A DNA stretch of 64,000 bases, from NCBI GenBank assembly GCA_014526335.1, contig JACTAT010000210.1, forward strand, positions 16,457 through 80,456, given 5' to 3'. The stretch comes from Chrysaora quinquecirrha. Taxonomy: Eukaryota > Cnidaria > Scyphozoa > Semaeostomeae > Pelagiidae. The position numbers and the translations under genes were made by a program. Under the pieces are notes generated by a model that was given only the letters and a program-made list of their open reading frames with translations, ran no database searches and was not told the DNA's origin. Shown here piece after piece: positions 41,501 to 54,559 of this stretch. Numbering within the stretch: position 1 is the first letter of the stretch; each line of letters begins with the position of its first letter.

Positions 41501-44500
41501 TTTGTAGTCCTTAGATCTTTGGTCTTTCTTTTGCAGTTCTTAGGTCTTAGGTCTTCAGTTTGTAGTTCTTATGTTTTAGGTCCTTCTTTTGTAGTCCTTA
41601 GATCTTTGGTCTTTCTTTTGCTGTTCTTAGGTCTTAGATCTTACATTTGTAGTTCTTAAGTCTTACGTCATTCTTTTGTAGTCCTTAGATCTTTGGTCTT
41701 TCTTTTGCAGTTCTTAGGTCTTAGATCTTAAGCTTGTAGTTCTTAAGTCTTACGTCATTCTTTTGTAGTCCTTAGATCTTTGGTCTTTCGTTTGCAGTTC
41801 TTAGGTCTTAGATCTTCAGTTTGTAGTTCTTATGTTTTAGGTCCTTCTTTTGTAGTCCTCAGATCTTTGGTCTTTCTTTTGCAGTTCTTAGGTCTTAGAT
41901 CTTAAGTTTGTAGTTCTTAAGCCTTACGTCATTCTTTTGTAGTCCTTAGATCTTTGGTCTTTCTTTTGCAGTTCTTAGGTCTTAGGTCTTCAGTTTGTAG
42001 TTCTTATGTTTTAGGTCCTTCTTTTGTAGTCCTTAGATCTTTGGTCTTTCTTTTGCAGTTCTTAGGTCTTAGGTCTTCAGTTTGTAGTTCTTATGTTTTA
42101 GGTCCTTCTTTTGTAGTCCTTAGATCTTTGGTCTTTCTTTTGCAGTTCTTAGGTCATAGGTCTTCAGTTTGAAATTCTTATGTTTTAGGTCCTTCTTTTG
42201 TAGTCCTTAGATCTTTTGTCTTTCTTTTGTAGTTGTTAAGTCTTAAGAAGTCTTTCATTTGTAGTTTTTAAGTTTTAGGTCTTTCATTAGTAGTTCTACG
42301 GACTTCAAACTACATTTTCTAGTTCTTTAAGTCTTAGGTCCTTCTTTTGTATTTCCCTGGTCTTACGTCTTAAATTTGTAGTTCTTAGGGCTTAGGTCTT
42401 TTAATTGTTTGGTCTCGTCGTGTCATTGGTTTGCAATCCTGAGGTCTTTGATCTTCGGTTTGTAATTTTCAAGTCTAAGATCTTTCTTTTTTAGGCCTTA
42501 GGTCTTATTTTCTTACTGTTCTTACGTCTTCGATCTTCCGTTATTTGTTCTTAAGTTTTAGGTACTTCTTTTTTAGTTCTTTGGCCTCATGTCATTAATT
42601 TGTAATTCTGAGGTCTTTGGTCTTCAGTTTGTATTTCCTAGGTCTCAAGTCCTCGTTTTATAGTGCTCAAAATCTTTGTTTCGTAGTTCTTAGGTCTTAA
42701 AGTGTCTTAAGTCTTCTTAGGTCTTAAGTCCTTAGGTCTTTGATCTTTCGTTTGCAGTTCTTAGGTCTTAGGTCTTCAGTTTCTAGTTCTTAAGTCTTAC
42801 GTCATTCTTTTGTAGTCCTTAGATCTTTGGTCTTTCTTTTGCAGTTCTTAGGTCTTAGATCTTAAGTTTGTAGTTCTTAAGCCTTATGTCATTCTTTTGT
42901 AGTCCTTAGATCTTTGGTCTTTCTTTTGCTGTTCTTAGGTCTTAGATCTTAAATTTGTAGTTCTTAAGTCTTACGTCATTCTTTTGTTGTCCTTAGATCT
43001 TTGGTCTTTCTTTTGCAGTTCTTAGGTCTTAGATCTTAAGCTTGTAGTTCTTAAGTCTTACGTCATTCTTTTGTAGTCCTTAGATCTTTGGTCTTTCGTT
43101 TGCAGTTCTTAGGTCTTAGATCTTCAGTTTGTAGTTCTTATGTTTTAGGTCCTTCTTTTGTAGTCCTCAGATCTTTGGTCTTTCTTTTGCAGTTCTTAGG
43201 TCTTAGATCTTAAGTTTGTAGTTCTTAAGCCTTACGTCATTCTTTTGTAGTCCTTAGATCTTTGGTCTTTCTTTTGCAGTTCTTAGGTCTTAGATCTTAA
43301 GTTTGTAGTTCTTAAGCCTTACGTCATTCTTTTGTAGTGCTTAGATCTTTGGTCTTTCTTTTGCAGTTCTTAGGTCTTAGGTCTTCAGTTTGTAGTTCTT
43401 ATGTTTTAGGTCCTTCTTTTGTAGTCCTTAGATCTTTGGTCTTTCTTTTGCAGTTCTTAGGTCTTAGGTCTTCAGTTTGTAGTTCTTATGTTTTAGGTCC
43501 TTCTTTTGAAGTCCTTAGATCTTTGGTCTTTCTTTTGCAGTTCTTAGGTCATAGGTCTTCAGTTTGAAGTTCTTATGTTTTAGGTCCTTCTTTTGTAGTC
43601 CTTAGATCTTTGGTCTTTCTTTTGCAGTTCTTAGGTCTTAGATCTTAAGTTTGTAGTTCTTAAGCCTTACGTCATTCTTTTGTAGTCCTTAGATCTTTGG
43701 TCTTTCTTTTGCTGTTCTTAGGTCTTAGATCTTAAATTTGTAGTTCTTAAGTCTTACGTCATTCTTTTGTAGTCCTTAGATCTTTGGTCTTTCGTTTGCA
43801 GTTCTTAGGTCTTAGGTCTTCAGTTTGTAGTTCTTAAGTCTTACGTCATTCTTTTGCAGCCCTTAGATCTTTGGTCTTTCTTTTGCAGTTCTTAGGTCTT
43901 AGGTCTTCAGTTTGTAGTTCTTAAGTCTTAAGTCATTCTTTTGTAGTCCTTAGGCTTTTTGTGTTTCTTTCGTAGTTCTTAGGTCTTAGGTCTTCAGTTT
44001 GTAGTTCTTATGTTTTAGGTCCTTCTTTTGCAGTTCTTAGGTCTTAGATCTTAAGTTTGTAGTTCTTAAGCCTAACGTCATTCTTTTGTAGTCCTTAGAT
44101 CTTTGGTCTTTCTTTTGCAGTTCTTAGGTCTTAGATCTTAAGCTTGTAGTTCTTAAGTCTTACGTCATTCTTTTGTAGTCCTTAGATCTTTGGTCTTTCG
44201 TTTGCAGTTCTTAGGTCTTAGGTCTTCAGTTTGTAGTTCTTAAGTCTTACGTCATTCTTTTGTAGTCCTTAGATCGTTGGTCTTTCTTTTGCAGTTCTTA
44301 GGTCTTAGATCTTCAGTTTGTAGTTCTTATGTTTTAGGTCCTTCTTTTGTAGTCCTTAGATCTTTGGTCTTTCTTTTGCAGTTCTTAGGTCATAGGTCTT
44401 CAGTTTGTAGTTCTTATGTTTTAGGTCCTTCTTTTGTAGTCCTTAGATCTTTGGTCTTTCTTTTGCAGTTCTTCGGTCTTAGATCTTAAGTTTGTAGTTC

Positions 44501-47500
44501 TTAAGCCTTACGTCATTCTTTTGTAGTCCTTAGATCTTTGGCCTTTCTTTTGCAGTTCTTAGGTCTTAGATCTTAAGTATGTAGTTCTTAAGCCTTACGT
44601 CATTCTTTTGTAGTCCTTAGATCTTTGGTCTTTCTTTTGCAGTTCTTAGGTCTTAGGTCTTCAGTTTGTAGTTCTTATGTTTTAGGTCCTTCTTTTGTAG
44701 TCCTTAGATCTTTGGTCTTTCTTTTGCAGTTCTTAGGTCTTAGGTCTTCAGTTTGTACTTCTTATGTTTTAGGTCCTTCTTTTGTAGTCCTTAGATCTTT
44801 GGTCTTTTTTTTGCAGTTCTTAGGTCTTAGATCTTAAGTTTGTAGTTCTTAAGCCTTACGTCATTCTTTTGTAGTCCTTAGATCTTTGGTCTTTCTTTTG
44901 CTGTTCTTAGGTCTTAGATCTTAAATTTGTAGTTCTTAAGTCTTACGTCATTCTTTTGTAGTCCTTAGATCTTTGGTCTTTCGTTTGCAGTTCTTAGGTC
45001 TTAGGTCTTCAGTTTGTAGTTCTTAAGTCTTACGTCATTCTTTTGCAGCCCTTAGATCTTTGGTCTTTCTTTTGCAGTTCTTAGGTCTTAGGTCTTCAGT
45101 TTGTAGTTCTTAAGTCTTAAGTCATTCTTTTGTAGTCCTTAGGCTTTTGTGTTTCTTTCGTAGTTCTTAGGTCTTAGGTCTTCAGTTTGTAGTTCTTATG
45201 TTTTAGGTCCTTCTTTTGCAGTTCTTAGGTCTTAGATCTTAAGTTTGTAGTTCTTAAGCCTAACGTCATTCTTTTGTAGTCCTTAGATCTTTGGTCTTTC
45301 TTTTGCAGTTCTTAGGACTTAGATCTTAAGCTTGTAGTTCTTAAGTCTTACGTCATTCTTTTGTAGTCCTTAGATCTTTGGTCTTTCGTTTGCAGTTCTT
45401 AGGTCTTAGGTCTTCAGTTTGTAGTTCTTAAGTCTTACGTCATTCTTTTGTAGTCCTTAGATCGTTGGTCTTTCTTTTGCAGTTCTTAGGTCTTAGATCT
45501 TCAGTTTGTAGTTCTTATGTTTTAGGTCCTTCTTTTGTAGTCCTTAGATCTTTGGTCTTTCTTTTGCAGTTCTTAGGTCATAGGTCTTCAGTTTGTAGTT
45601 CTTATGTTTTAGGTCCTTCTTTTGTAGTCCTTAGATCTTTGGTCTTTCTTTTGCAGTTCTTCGGTCTTAGATCTTAAGTTTGTAGTTCTTAAGCTTTACG
45701 TCATTCTTTTGTAGTCCTTAGATCTTTGGTCTTTCTTTTGCAGTTCTTAGGTCTTAGATCTTAAGTTTGTAGTTCTTAAGCCTTACGTCATTCTTTTGTA
45801 GTCCTTAGATCTTTGGTCTTTCTTTTGCAGTTCTTAGGTCTTAGGTCTTCAGTTTGTAGTTCTTATGTTTTAGGTCCTTCTTTTGTAGTCCTTAGATCTT
45901 TGGTCTTTCTTTTGCAGTTCTTAGGTCTTAGGTCTTCAGTTTGTACTTCTTATGTTTTAGGTCCTTCTTTTGTAGTCCTTAGATCTTTGGTCTTTTTTTT
46001 GCAGTTCTTAGGTCATAGGTCTTCAGTTTGAAGTTCTTATGTTTTAGGTCCTTCTTTTGTAGTCCTTAGATCTTTTGTCTTTCTTTTGTAGTTGTTAAGT
46101 CTTAAGAAGTCTTTCATTTGTAGTTTTTAAGTCTTAGGTCTTTCATTAGTAGTTCTACGGACTTCGAACTACATTTTCTAGTTCTTTAAGTCTTAGGTCC
46201 TTCTTTTGTATTTCCCTGGTCTTACGTCTTAAATTTGTAGTTCTTAGGTCTTAGGTCTTTTAATTGTTTGGTCTCGTCGTGTCATTGGTTTGCAATCCTG
46301 AGGTCTTTGATCTTCGGTTTGTAATTTTCAAGTCTAAGATCTTTCTTTTTTAGGCCTTAGGTCTTATTTTCTTACTGTTCTTACGTCTTCTATCTTCCGT
46401 TATTTGTTCTTAAGTTTTAGGTACTTCTTTTTTAGTTCTTTGGCCTCATGTCATTATTTTGTAATTCTGAGGTCTTTGGTCTTCAGTTTGTATTTCCTAG
46501 GTCTCAAGTCCTCGTTTTATAGGGCTCAAAATCTTTGTTTCGTAGTTCTTAGGTCTTAAAGTGTCTTAAGTCTTCTTAGGTCTTAAGTCCTTAGATCTTT
46601 GGTCTTTCTTTTGCAGTTCTTAGGTCTTAGATCTTAAGTTTGTAGTTCTCAAGCCTTACGTCATTCTTTTGTAGTCCTTAGATCTTTGGTCTTTCTTTTG
46701 CTGTTCTTAGGTCTTAGATCTTAAATTTGTAGTTCTTAAGTCTTACGTCATTCTTTTGTAGTCCTTAGATCTTTGGTCTTTCTTTTGCAGTTCTTAGGTC
46801 TTAGATCTTAAGTTTGTAGTTCTTAAGCCTTACGTCATTCTTTTGTAGTCCGTAGATCTTTGGTCTTTCTTTTGCAGTTCTTAGGTCTTAGATCTTAAGT
46901 TTGTAGTTCTTAAGTTTTACGTCATTCTTTTGTAGTCCTTAGATCTTTGGTCTTTCTTTTGCCGTTCTTAGGTCTTAGATCTTAAGTTTGTAGTTCTCAA
47001 GTCTTGCGTCATTCTTTTGCAGTCCTTAGATCTTTGGTCTTTCGTTTGCAGTTCTTAGGTCTTAGGTCTTCAGTTTGTAGTTCTTAAGTCTTACCTCATT
47101 CTTTTGTAGTCCTTAGATCTTTGGTCTTTCTTTTGCAGTTCTTAGGTCATAGGTCTTCAGTTTGTAGTTCTTAAGCCTTACGTCATTCTTTTGTAGTCCT
47201 TAGATCTTTGGTCTTTCTTTTGCAGTTCTTAGGTCTTAGGTCTTCAGTTTGTAGTTCTTATGTTTTAGGTCCTTCTTTTGTAGTCCTTAGATCTTTGGTC
47301 TTTCTTTTGCAGTTCTTAGGTCTTAGGTCTTCAGTTTGTACTTCTTATGTTTTAGGTCCTTCTTTTGTAGTCCTTAGATCTTTGGTCTTTTTTTTGCAGT
47401 TCTTAGGTCATAGGTCTTCAGTTTGAAGTTCTTATGTTTTAGGTCCTTCTTTTGTAGTCCTTAGATCTTTTGTCTTTCTTTTGTAGTTGTTAAGTCTTAA

Positions 47501-50500
47501 GAAGTCTTTCATTTGTAGTTTTTAAGTCTTAGGTCTTTCATTAGTAGTTCTACGGACTTCGAACTACATTTTCTAGTTCTTTAAGTCTTAGGTCCTTCTT
47601 TTGTATTTCCCTGGTCTTACGTCTTAAATTTGTAGTTCTTAGGTCTTAGGTCTTTTAATTGTTTGGTCTCGTCGTGTCATTGGTTTGCAATCCTGAGGTC
47701 TTTGATCTTCGGTTTGTAATTTTCAAGTCTAAGATCTTTCTTTTTTAGGCCTTAGGTCTTATTTTCTTACTGTTCTTACGTCTTCTATCTTCCGTTATTT
47801 GTTCTTAAGTTTTAGGTACTTCTTTTTAGTTCTTTGGCCTCATGTCATTATTTTGTAATTCTGAGGTCTTTGGTCTTCAGTTTGTATTTCCTAGGTCTCA
47901 AGTCCTCGTTTTATAGGGCTCAAAATCTTTGTTTCGTAGTTCTTAGGTCTTAAAGTGTCTTAAGTCTTCTTAGGTCTTAAGTCCTTAGATCTTTGGTCTT
48001 TCTTTTGCAGTTCTTAGGTCTTAGATCTTAAGTTTGTAGTTCTCAAGCCTTACGTCATTCTTTTGTAGTCCTTAGATCTTTGGTCTTTCTTTTGCTGTTC
48101 TTAGGTCTTAGATCTTAAATTTGTAGTTCTTAAGTCTTACGTCATTCTTTTGTAGTCCTTAGATCTTTGGTCTTTCTTTTGCAGTTCTTAGGTCTTAGAT
48201 CTTAAGTTTGTAGTTCTTAAGCCTTACGTCATTCTTTTGTAGTCCGTAGATCTTTGGTCTTTCTTTTGCAGTTCTTAGGTCTTAGATCTTAAGTTTGTAG
48301 TTCTTAAGTTTTACGTCATTCTTTTGTAGTCCTTAGATCTTTGGTCTTTCTTTTGCCGTTCTTAGGTCTTAGATCTTAAGTTTGTAGTTCTCAAGTCTTG
48401 CGTCATTCTTTTGCAGTCCTTAGATCTTTGGTCTTTCGTTTGCAGTTCTTAGGTCTTAGGTCTTCAGTTTGTAGTTCTTAAGTCTTACCTCATTCTTTTG
48501 TAGTCCTTAGATCTTTGGTCTTTCTTTTGCAGTTCTTAGGTCATAGGTCTTCAGTTTGTAGTTCTTAAGTCTTACGTCATTCTTTTGCAGCCCTTAGATC
48601 TTTGGTCTTTCTTTTGCAGTTCTTAGGTCTTAGGTCTTCAGTTTGTAGTTCTTAAGTCTTAAGTCATTCTTTTGTAGTCCTTAGGCTTTTTGTGTTTCTT
48701 TCGTAGTTCTTAGGTCTTAGGTCTTCAGTTTGTAGTTCTTATGTTTTAGGTCCTTCTCTTGCAGTTCTTAGGTCTTAGATCTTAAGTTTGTAGTTCTTAA
48801 GCCTAACGTCATTCTTTTGTAGTCCTTAGATCTTTGGTCTTTCGTTTGCAGTTCTTAGGTCTTAGGTCTTCAGTTTGTAGTTCTTAAGTCTTACGTCATT
48901 CTTTTGTAGTCCTTAGATCTTTGGTCTTTCTTTTGCAGTTCTTAGGTCTTAGATCTTCAGTTTGTAGTTCTTATGTTTTAGGTCCTTCTTTTGTAGTCCT
49001 TAGATCTTTGGTCTTTCTTTTGCAGTTCTTATGTCATAGGTCTTCAGTTTGTAGTTCTTATGTTTTAGGTCCTTCTTTTGTAGTCCTTAGATCTTTGGTC
49101 TTTCTTTTGCAGTTCTTCGGTCTTAGATCTTAAGTTTGTAGTTCTTAAGCCTTACGTCATTCTTTTGTAGTCCTTAGATCTTTGGTCTTTCTTTCGCAGT
49201 TCTTAGGTCTTAGATCTTAAGTTTGTAGTTCTTAAGCCTTACGTCATTCTTTTGTAGTCCTTAGATCTTTGGTCTTTCTTTTGCAGTTCTTAGGTCTTAG
49301 GTCCTCAGTTTGTAGTTCTTATGTTTTAGGTCCTTCTTTTGTAGTCCTTAGATCTTTGGTCTTTCTTTTGCAGTTCTTAGGTCTTAGGTCTTCAGTTTGT
49401 AGTTCTTATGTTTTAGGTCCTTCTTTTGTAGTCCTTAGATCTTTGGTCTTTTTTTTGCAGTTCTTAGGTCATAGGTCTTCAGTTTGAAGTTCTTATGTTT
49501 TAGGTCCTTCTTTTGTAGTCCTTAGATCTTTTGTCTTTCTTTTGTAGTTGTTAAGTCTTAAGAAGTCTTTCATTTGTAGTTTTTAAGTCTTAGGTCTTTC
49601 ATTAGTAGTTCTACGGACTTCGAACTACATTTTCTAGTTCTTTAAGTCTTAGGTCCTTCTTTTGTATTTCCCTGGTCTTACGTCTTAAATTTGTAGTTCT
49701 TAGGTCTTAGGTCTTTTAATTGTTTGGTCTCGTCGTGTCATTGGTTTGCAATCCTGAGGTCTTTGATCTTCGGTTTGTAATTTTCAAGTCTAAGATCTTT
49801 CTTTTTTATGCCTTAGGTCCTATTTTCGTACTGTTCTTACGTCTTCTATCTTCCGTTATTTGTTCTTAAGTTTTAGGTACTTCTTTTTTAGTTCTTTGGC
49901 CTCATGTCATTATTTTGTAATTCTGAGGTCTTTGGTCTTCAGTTTGTATTTCCTAGGTCTCAAGTCCTCGTTTTATAGTGCTCAAAATCTTTGTTTCGTA
50001 GTTCTTAGGTCTTAAAGTGTCTTAAGTCTTCTTAGGTCTTAAGTCCTTAGATCTTTGATCTTTCGTTTGCAGTTCTTAGGTCTTAGGTCTTCAGTTTGCA
50101 GTTCTTAAGTCTTACGTCATTCTTTTGTAGTCCTTAGATCTTTGGTCTTTCTTTTGCAGTTCTTAGGTCTTAGATCTTAAGTTTGTAGTTCTTAAGCCTT
50201 ACGTCATTCTTTTGTAGTCCTTAGATCTTTGGTCTTTCTTTTGCTGTTCTTAGGTCTTAGATCTTAAATTTGTAGTTCTTAAGTCTTACGTCATTCTTTT
50301 GTAGTCCTTAGATCTTTGGTCTTTCTTTTGCAGTTCTTAGGTCTTAGATCTTAAGTTTGTAGTTCTTAAGCCTTACGTCATTCTTTTGTAGTCCGTAGAT
50401 CTTTGGTCTTTCTTTTGCAGTTCTTAGGTCTTAGATCTTAAGTTTGTAGTTCTTAAGTTTTACGTCATTCTTTTGTAGTCCTTAGATCTTTGGTCTTTCT

Positions 50501-52547
50501 TTTGCCGTTCTTAGGTCTTAGATCTTAAGTTTGTAGTTCTTAAGTCTTGCGTCATTCTTTTGCAGTCCTTAGATCTTTGGTCTTTCGTTTGCAGTTCTTA
50601 GGTCTTAGGTCTTCAGTTTGTAGTTCTTAAGTCTTACCTCATTCTTTTGTAGTCCTTAGATCTTTGGTCTTTCTTTTGCAGTTCTTAGGTCATAGGTCTT
50701 CAGTTTGTAGTTCTTAAGTCTTACGTCATTCTTTTGCAGCCCTTAGATCTTTGGTCTTTCTTTTGCAGTTCTTAGGTCTTAGGTCTTCAGTTTGTAGTTC
50801 TTAAGTCTTAAGTCATTCTTTTGTAGTCCTTAGGCTTTTTGTGTTTCTTTCGTAGTTCTTAGGTCTTAGGTCTTCAGTTTGTAGTTCTTATGTTTTAGGT
50901 CCTTCTTTTGCAGTTCTTAGGTCTTAGATCTTAAGTTTGTAGTTCTTAAGCCTAACGTCATTCTTTTGTAGTCCGTAGATCTTTGGTCTTTCGTTTGCAG
51001 TTCTTAGGGTTTAGGTCTTCAGTTTGTAGTTCTTTAGTCTTACGTCATTCATTTGTAGTCCTTACATCTTTGGTCTTTCTTTTGCAGTTCTTAGGTCTTA
51101 GATCTTAAGTTTGTAGTTCTTAAGTCTTGCGTCATTCTTTTGTAGTCCTTAGATCTTTGGTCTTTCGTTTGCAGTTCTTAGGTTTTAGGTCTTCAGTTTG
51201 TAGTTCTTAAGTCTTACCTCATTCTTTTGTAGTTCTTAGATCTTTGGTCTTTCTTTTGCAGTTCTTAGGTCTTAGATCTTAAGTTTGTAGTTCTTAAGCC
51301 TTACGTCATTCTTTTGTAGTCCTTAGATCTTTGGTCTTTCTTTTGCAGTTCTTAGGTCTTAGGTCTTCAGTTTGTAGTTCTTATGTTTTAGGTCCTTCTT
51401 TTGTAGTCCTTAGATCTTTGGTCTTTCTTTTGCAGTTCTTAGGTCTTAGGTCTTCAGTTTGTAGTTCTTATGTTTTAGGTCCTTCTTTTGTAGTCCTTAG
51501 ATCTTTGGTCTTTCTTTTGCAGTTCTTAGGTCATAGGTCTTCAGTTTGTAGTTCTTATGTTTTAGGTCCTTCTTTTGTAGTCCTTAGATCTTTGGTCTTT
51601 CTTTTGCAGTTCTTAGGTCTTAGATCTTAAGTTTGTAGTTCTTAAGTCTTACGTCATTCTTTTGTAGTCCTTAGATTTTTGGTCTTTCTTTTGCAGTTCT
51701 TAGGTCTTAGATCTTAAGTTTGTAGTTCTTAAGCCTTACGTCATTCTTTTGTAGTCCTTAGATCTTTGGTCTTTCTTTTGCAGTTCTTAGGTCTTAGGTC
51801 TTCAGTTTGTAGTTCTTATGTTTTAGGTCCTTCTTTTGTAGTCCTTAGATCTTTGTTCTTTCTTTTACAGTTCTTAGGTCATAGGTCTTCAGTTTGTAGT
51901 TCTTATGTTTTAGGTTCTTCTTTTGTAGTCCTTAGATCTTTGGTCTTTCTTTTGCAGTTCTTAGGTCATAGGTCTTCAGTTTGAAGTTCTTATGTTTTAG
52001 GTCCTTCTTTTGTAGTCCTTAGATCTTTTGTCTTTCTTTTGTAGTTGTTAAGTCTTAAGAAGTCTTTCATTTGTAGTTTTTAAGTCTTAGGTCTTTCATT
52101 AATAGTTCTACGGACTTCGAACTACATTTTCTAGTTCTTTAAGTCTTAGGTCCTTCTTTTGTATTTCCCTGGTCTTACGTCTTAAATTTGTAGTTCTTAG
52201 GTCTTAGGTCTTTTAATTGTTTGGTCTCGTCGTGTCATTGGTTTGCAATCCTGAGGTCTTTGATCTTCGGTTTGTAATTTTCAAGTCTAAGATCTTTCTT
52301 TTTTAGGCCTTAGGTCTTATTTTCTTACTGTTCTTACGTCTTCGATCTTCCGTTATTTGTTCTTAAGTTTCAGGTACTTCTTTTTTAGTTCTTTGGCCTC
52401 ATGTCATTATTTTGTAATTCTGAGGTCTTTGGTCTTCAGTTTGTATTTCCTAGGTCTCAAGTCCTCGTTTTATAGTGCTCAAAATCTTTGTTTCGTAGTT
52501 CTTAGGTCTTAATTCTTCGTTTTGTAGGTCTTTGGTCTTCAGTTTGT
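38568..52547 (+). repeat. Hierarchical satellite array, right block
   Basis: Continuation of the 29/87-bp array beyond the retrotransposon. It contains diverged signature segments of about 500 bp, marked by the word TCTTAAGAAGTCTTTCATTT at 40411, 42241, 46100, 47495, 49556 and 52053. The spacings are therefore about 1830, 3859, 1395, 2061 and 2497 bp. Near-identical kilobase copies follow one another, for example 44277-44837 against 45465-46025 with a 1188-bp offset. The block ends at about 52547, where unique sequence starts. Confidence 0.95.
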
Positions 52548-53374
52548 AGTACAAGCCAGGGGCTACCTGATGAAACTTGATAGCCTTATGTCACTGAATA
52601 GTATTTAGACCATGTGGATTACCAACCCCCTTTGCTTGTCTGGTCATGTTATATCGATGATGTAATCGGATGTTAAAATTCTTAGAATCTCATTTGGTGA
52701 TCTCCTCAATTTCTTTACATCAGGTCATGTGATCAAATAACAAAAGCTTTGGTCATTCCCCTGCATTTCGTTAACTTTTAAAATGTCGGAAACGCTTTGA
52801 TGAGCGACGAGTGAGTGGTTGTTCTTGCCTGGTTAAAAAATCATGCCGATCAGCTAAGAAGGTTTGTTGTTTGCTTTAGTTTAGGATATGTCTTGTTTCA
52901 ATGTATATCTGTTGGTACATTTATAACTATTTATATAAACTTAAATGTCGAAGGGTCTCTAACGATCATATATTCACCTCAAGTCGCCAAAATCAAAGCA
53001 TTACTAGGCCACATCACATCCATTCACTTCAGGCCTTGAATGAAACCTCCTTTCTTCTTCCCCTTCTCCGTAGAGTCTGCACGCATGCTACCCTTGGGTT
53101 CTCTGCGGTGGGGTCATCCCGGGGGGGGGGGGTTTCATGACTTACGAATGGACGGGGATGTGCCGCCCAGATTTTGGAAACCCACCCACTGATAATGTAA
53201 ACCTTTGCAGAAACATACCCCATTTTATGAGAAAAAATATGTGGGATGTGAGAATAGTAAGACTTTCTAGACCTACGAAGTATTTTCCTGTGTTCAAAAC
53301 TTAGGACTTCAGTCTTAAAGTAGGATTCAAGTTTAAAATTAAATTTAAATTTCTTGTAAGTACGAAGTTTCCTA

Positions 53375-53754
53375 CACTCATTTTTTTTTATAAGAAACCC
53401 ATTTATAAGAAACTCAGTACTGAGATCAATATTGGTTAAGAAACTTTCAGTACTCGACCAGAAATGGTAAGAAACTCGTAGGTCTCAAGAATCTTTAGAA
53501 TTAGAAATAAAGCATCGAAAAACAAACTTCTGTTGCACCATAAGTGTCTATTTTTACAGAAAAACAGCTGATTTAAACGTGAATTGTATTGCTTCTTCTA
53601 TTTGTAGAATTTAAGTGTCAATAGCCCGTTTTGGCACTTAAAAATTTTGATTCTAAGAAACTGCTAAGAAACTTTCAGTACCAAAGTTGTCCCAAAACTA
53701 AGAAACTTTGAGTACTGACCAAAAATCTTAGTTTCTTATAAAAAAAAAAGAGTG
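53375..53754. mobile_element. TA-inserting T-run MITE, copy 2
   Basis: The ends CACTCATTTTTTTTTATAAG and (inverted) CACTCTTTTTTTTTTATAAG are flanked by TA (53373-53374, 53755-53756). The paralogous segment near 56883 reads straight through (TTTCCTATTTCTTATCG), giving the empty site. The internal repeated word is AAGAAACTTTCAGTACT or close variants. Confidence 0.88.
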
Positions 53755-53756
53755 TA

Positions 53757-53940
53757 TTTCTTATCGAGTTTGAATCAGCTAAGGATAACTCCGAAAGCCA
53801 GTAGTTTTTGAACAGGGATGTTAGATTGTCTTTTACTTTATTATTTACGTAGTTGTTAGAAAACTTCGCAGGACAGTTCCAGATAGGTGACATCCCTAAT
53901 GCCTTCAAAGTAGTTTTAACTGTGTTTAGCCAGTTTGAGG
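53757..53940 (-). pseudogene. LINE C-terminal fragment (duplication copy 1)
   Basis: On the minus strand it encodes KALGMSPIWNCPAKFSNNYV and KDNLTSLFKNYWLSELSLAD, uninterrupted in frame. The same sequence continues upstream in copy 2, where it is attached to the rest of the LINE C terminus. Confidence 0.7.
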
Positions 53941-54196
53941 TTTTTTTTGTTTTTTTTTTAATTCAGATGCATAGGCCGAAATGGCCCTTAATCTACTTTA
54001 CAATTCAACAAATTTATGTCAAAAATTTAACAATTTAACAATAAAATTTTCAATTGCAGAATTAATATTTATAAATCAACAAAATGTTACTAAAGGATCA
54101 ACTATGCAAAATACAAAGTTTATAATCTTGAAAAAAAGAGAGAAATAACAAACAGATTTATCAATTTATTTATTTGTATTTGAGTTCAAGAATCTA

Positions 54197-54559
54197 CACG
54201 TTTTTTTTTTTATAAGAACAAAGTATATAAGAACATAAGGCTTCAGAGGCCGAAAAGTTAAGAACATGCTAAGAACATTACAAGGCTTTGTGAAGCTAGA
54301 AAGAAATTGGAATCTACTTTCTTTAGTAGCGCTGTCCTGTTCTCAACTCTAGAAAACAGGCCAACTATCAATCGTTGTGAATATATGTGACATTTTTACA
54401 TGTGCGTCTCTTTTCATAGCAATTACCAAAGAACAGCACCTTTTTAAAAGCAAGGAAATTAAGAACATGTTAAGAACATTTTGAGCCTTCAAATCGGAAA
54501 AATTAAGAACATTGCATGGCTTTCTTCAATTTCAGTGTTCTTATATAAAAAAAAACGTG
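54197..54559. mobile_element. TA-inserting T-run MITE, copy 3
   Basis: The ends CACGTTTTTTTTTTTATAAG and (inverted) CACGTTTTTTTTTATATAAG are flanked by TA (54195-54196, 54560-54561). The internal repeated word is TTAAGAACAT, present at about eight places and matching the terminal ATAAGAACA. Confidence 0.85.

Larger units (their letters stand above)
52660..53940. repeat. Direct duplication, copy 1
   Basis: From ATGTAATCGGATGTTAAAAT to CCAGTTTGAGG this segment is nearly identical to 56164-57462, once the MITE at 53375-53754 here and the MITE at 56970-57359 there are set aside. That leaves about 900 bp of shared sequence. It includes a GC-ended MITE terminus (CCCGGGGGGG near 53118) and, on the minus strand, LINE C-terminal coding. 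Confidence 0.85.

Noticed and set aside
39863..51984. Open frames of 70-99 codons repeating a 29-residue pattern (QFLGLRSSVCSSYVLGPSF type) as a repeat-protein gene
   Set aside because: The satellite unit is 87 bp, so any stop-free frame repeats as 29 codons. The frames end wherever another word type comes in, there is no start context or splice structure, and all copies share the array's noise.
28391..52547. The 29-bp repeats as a CRISPR array
   Set aside because: The genome is eukaryotic, and the words follow one another without unique spacers.
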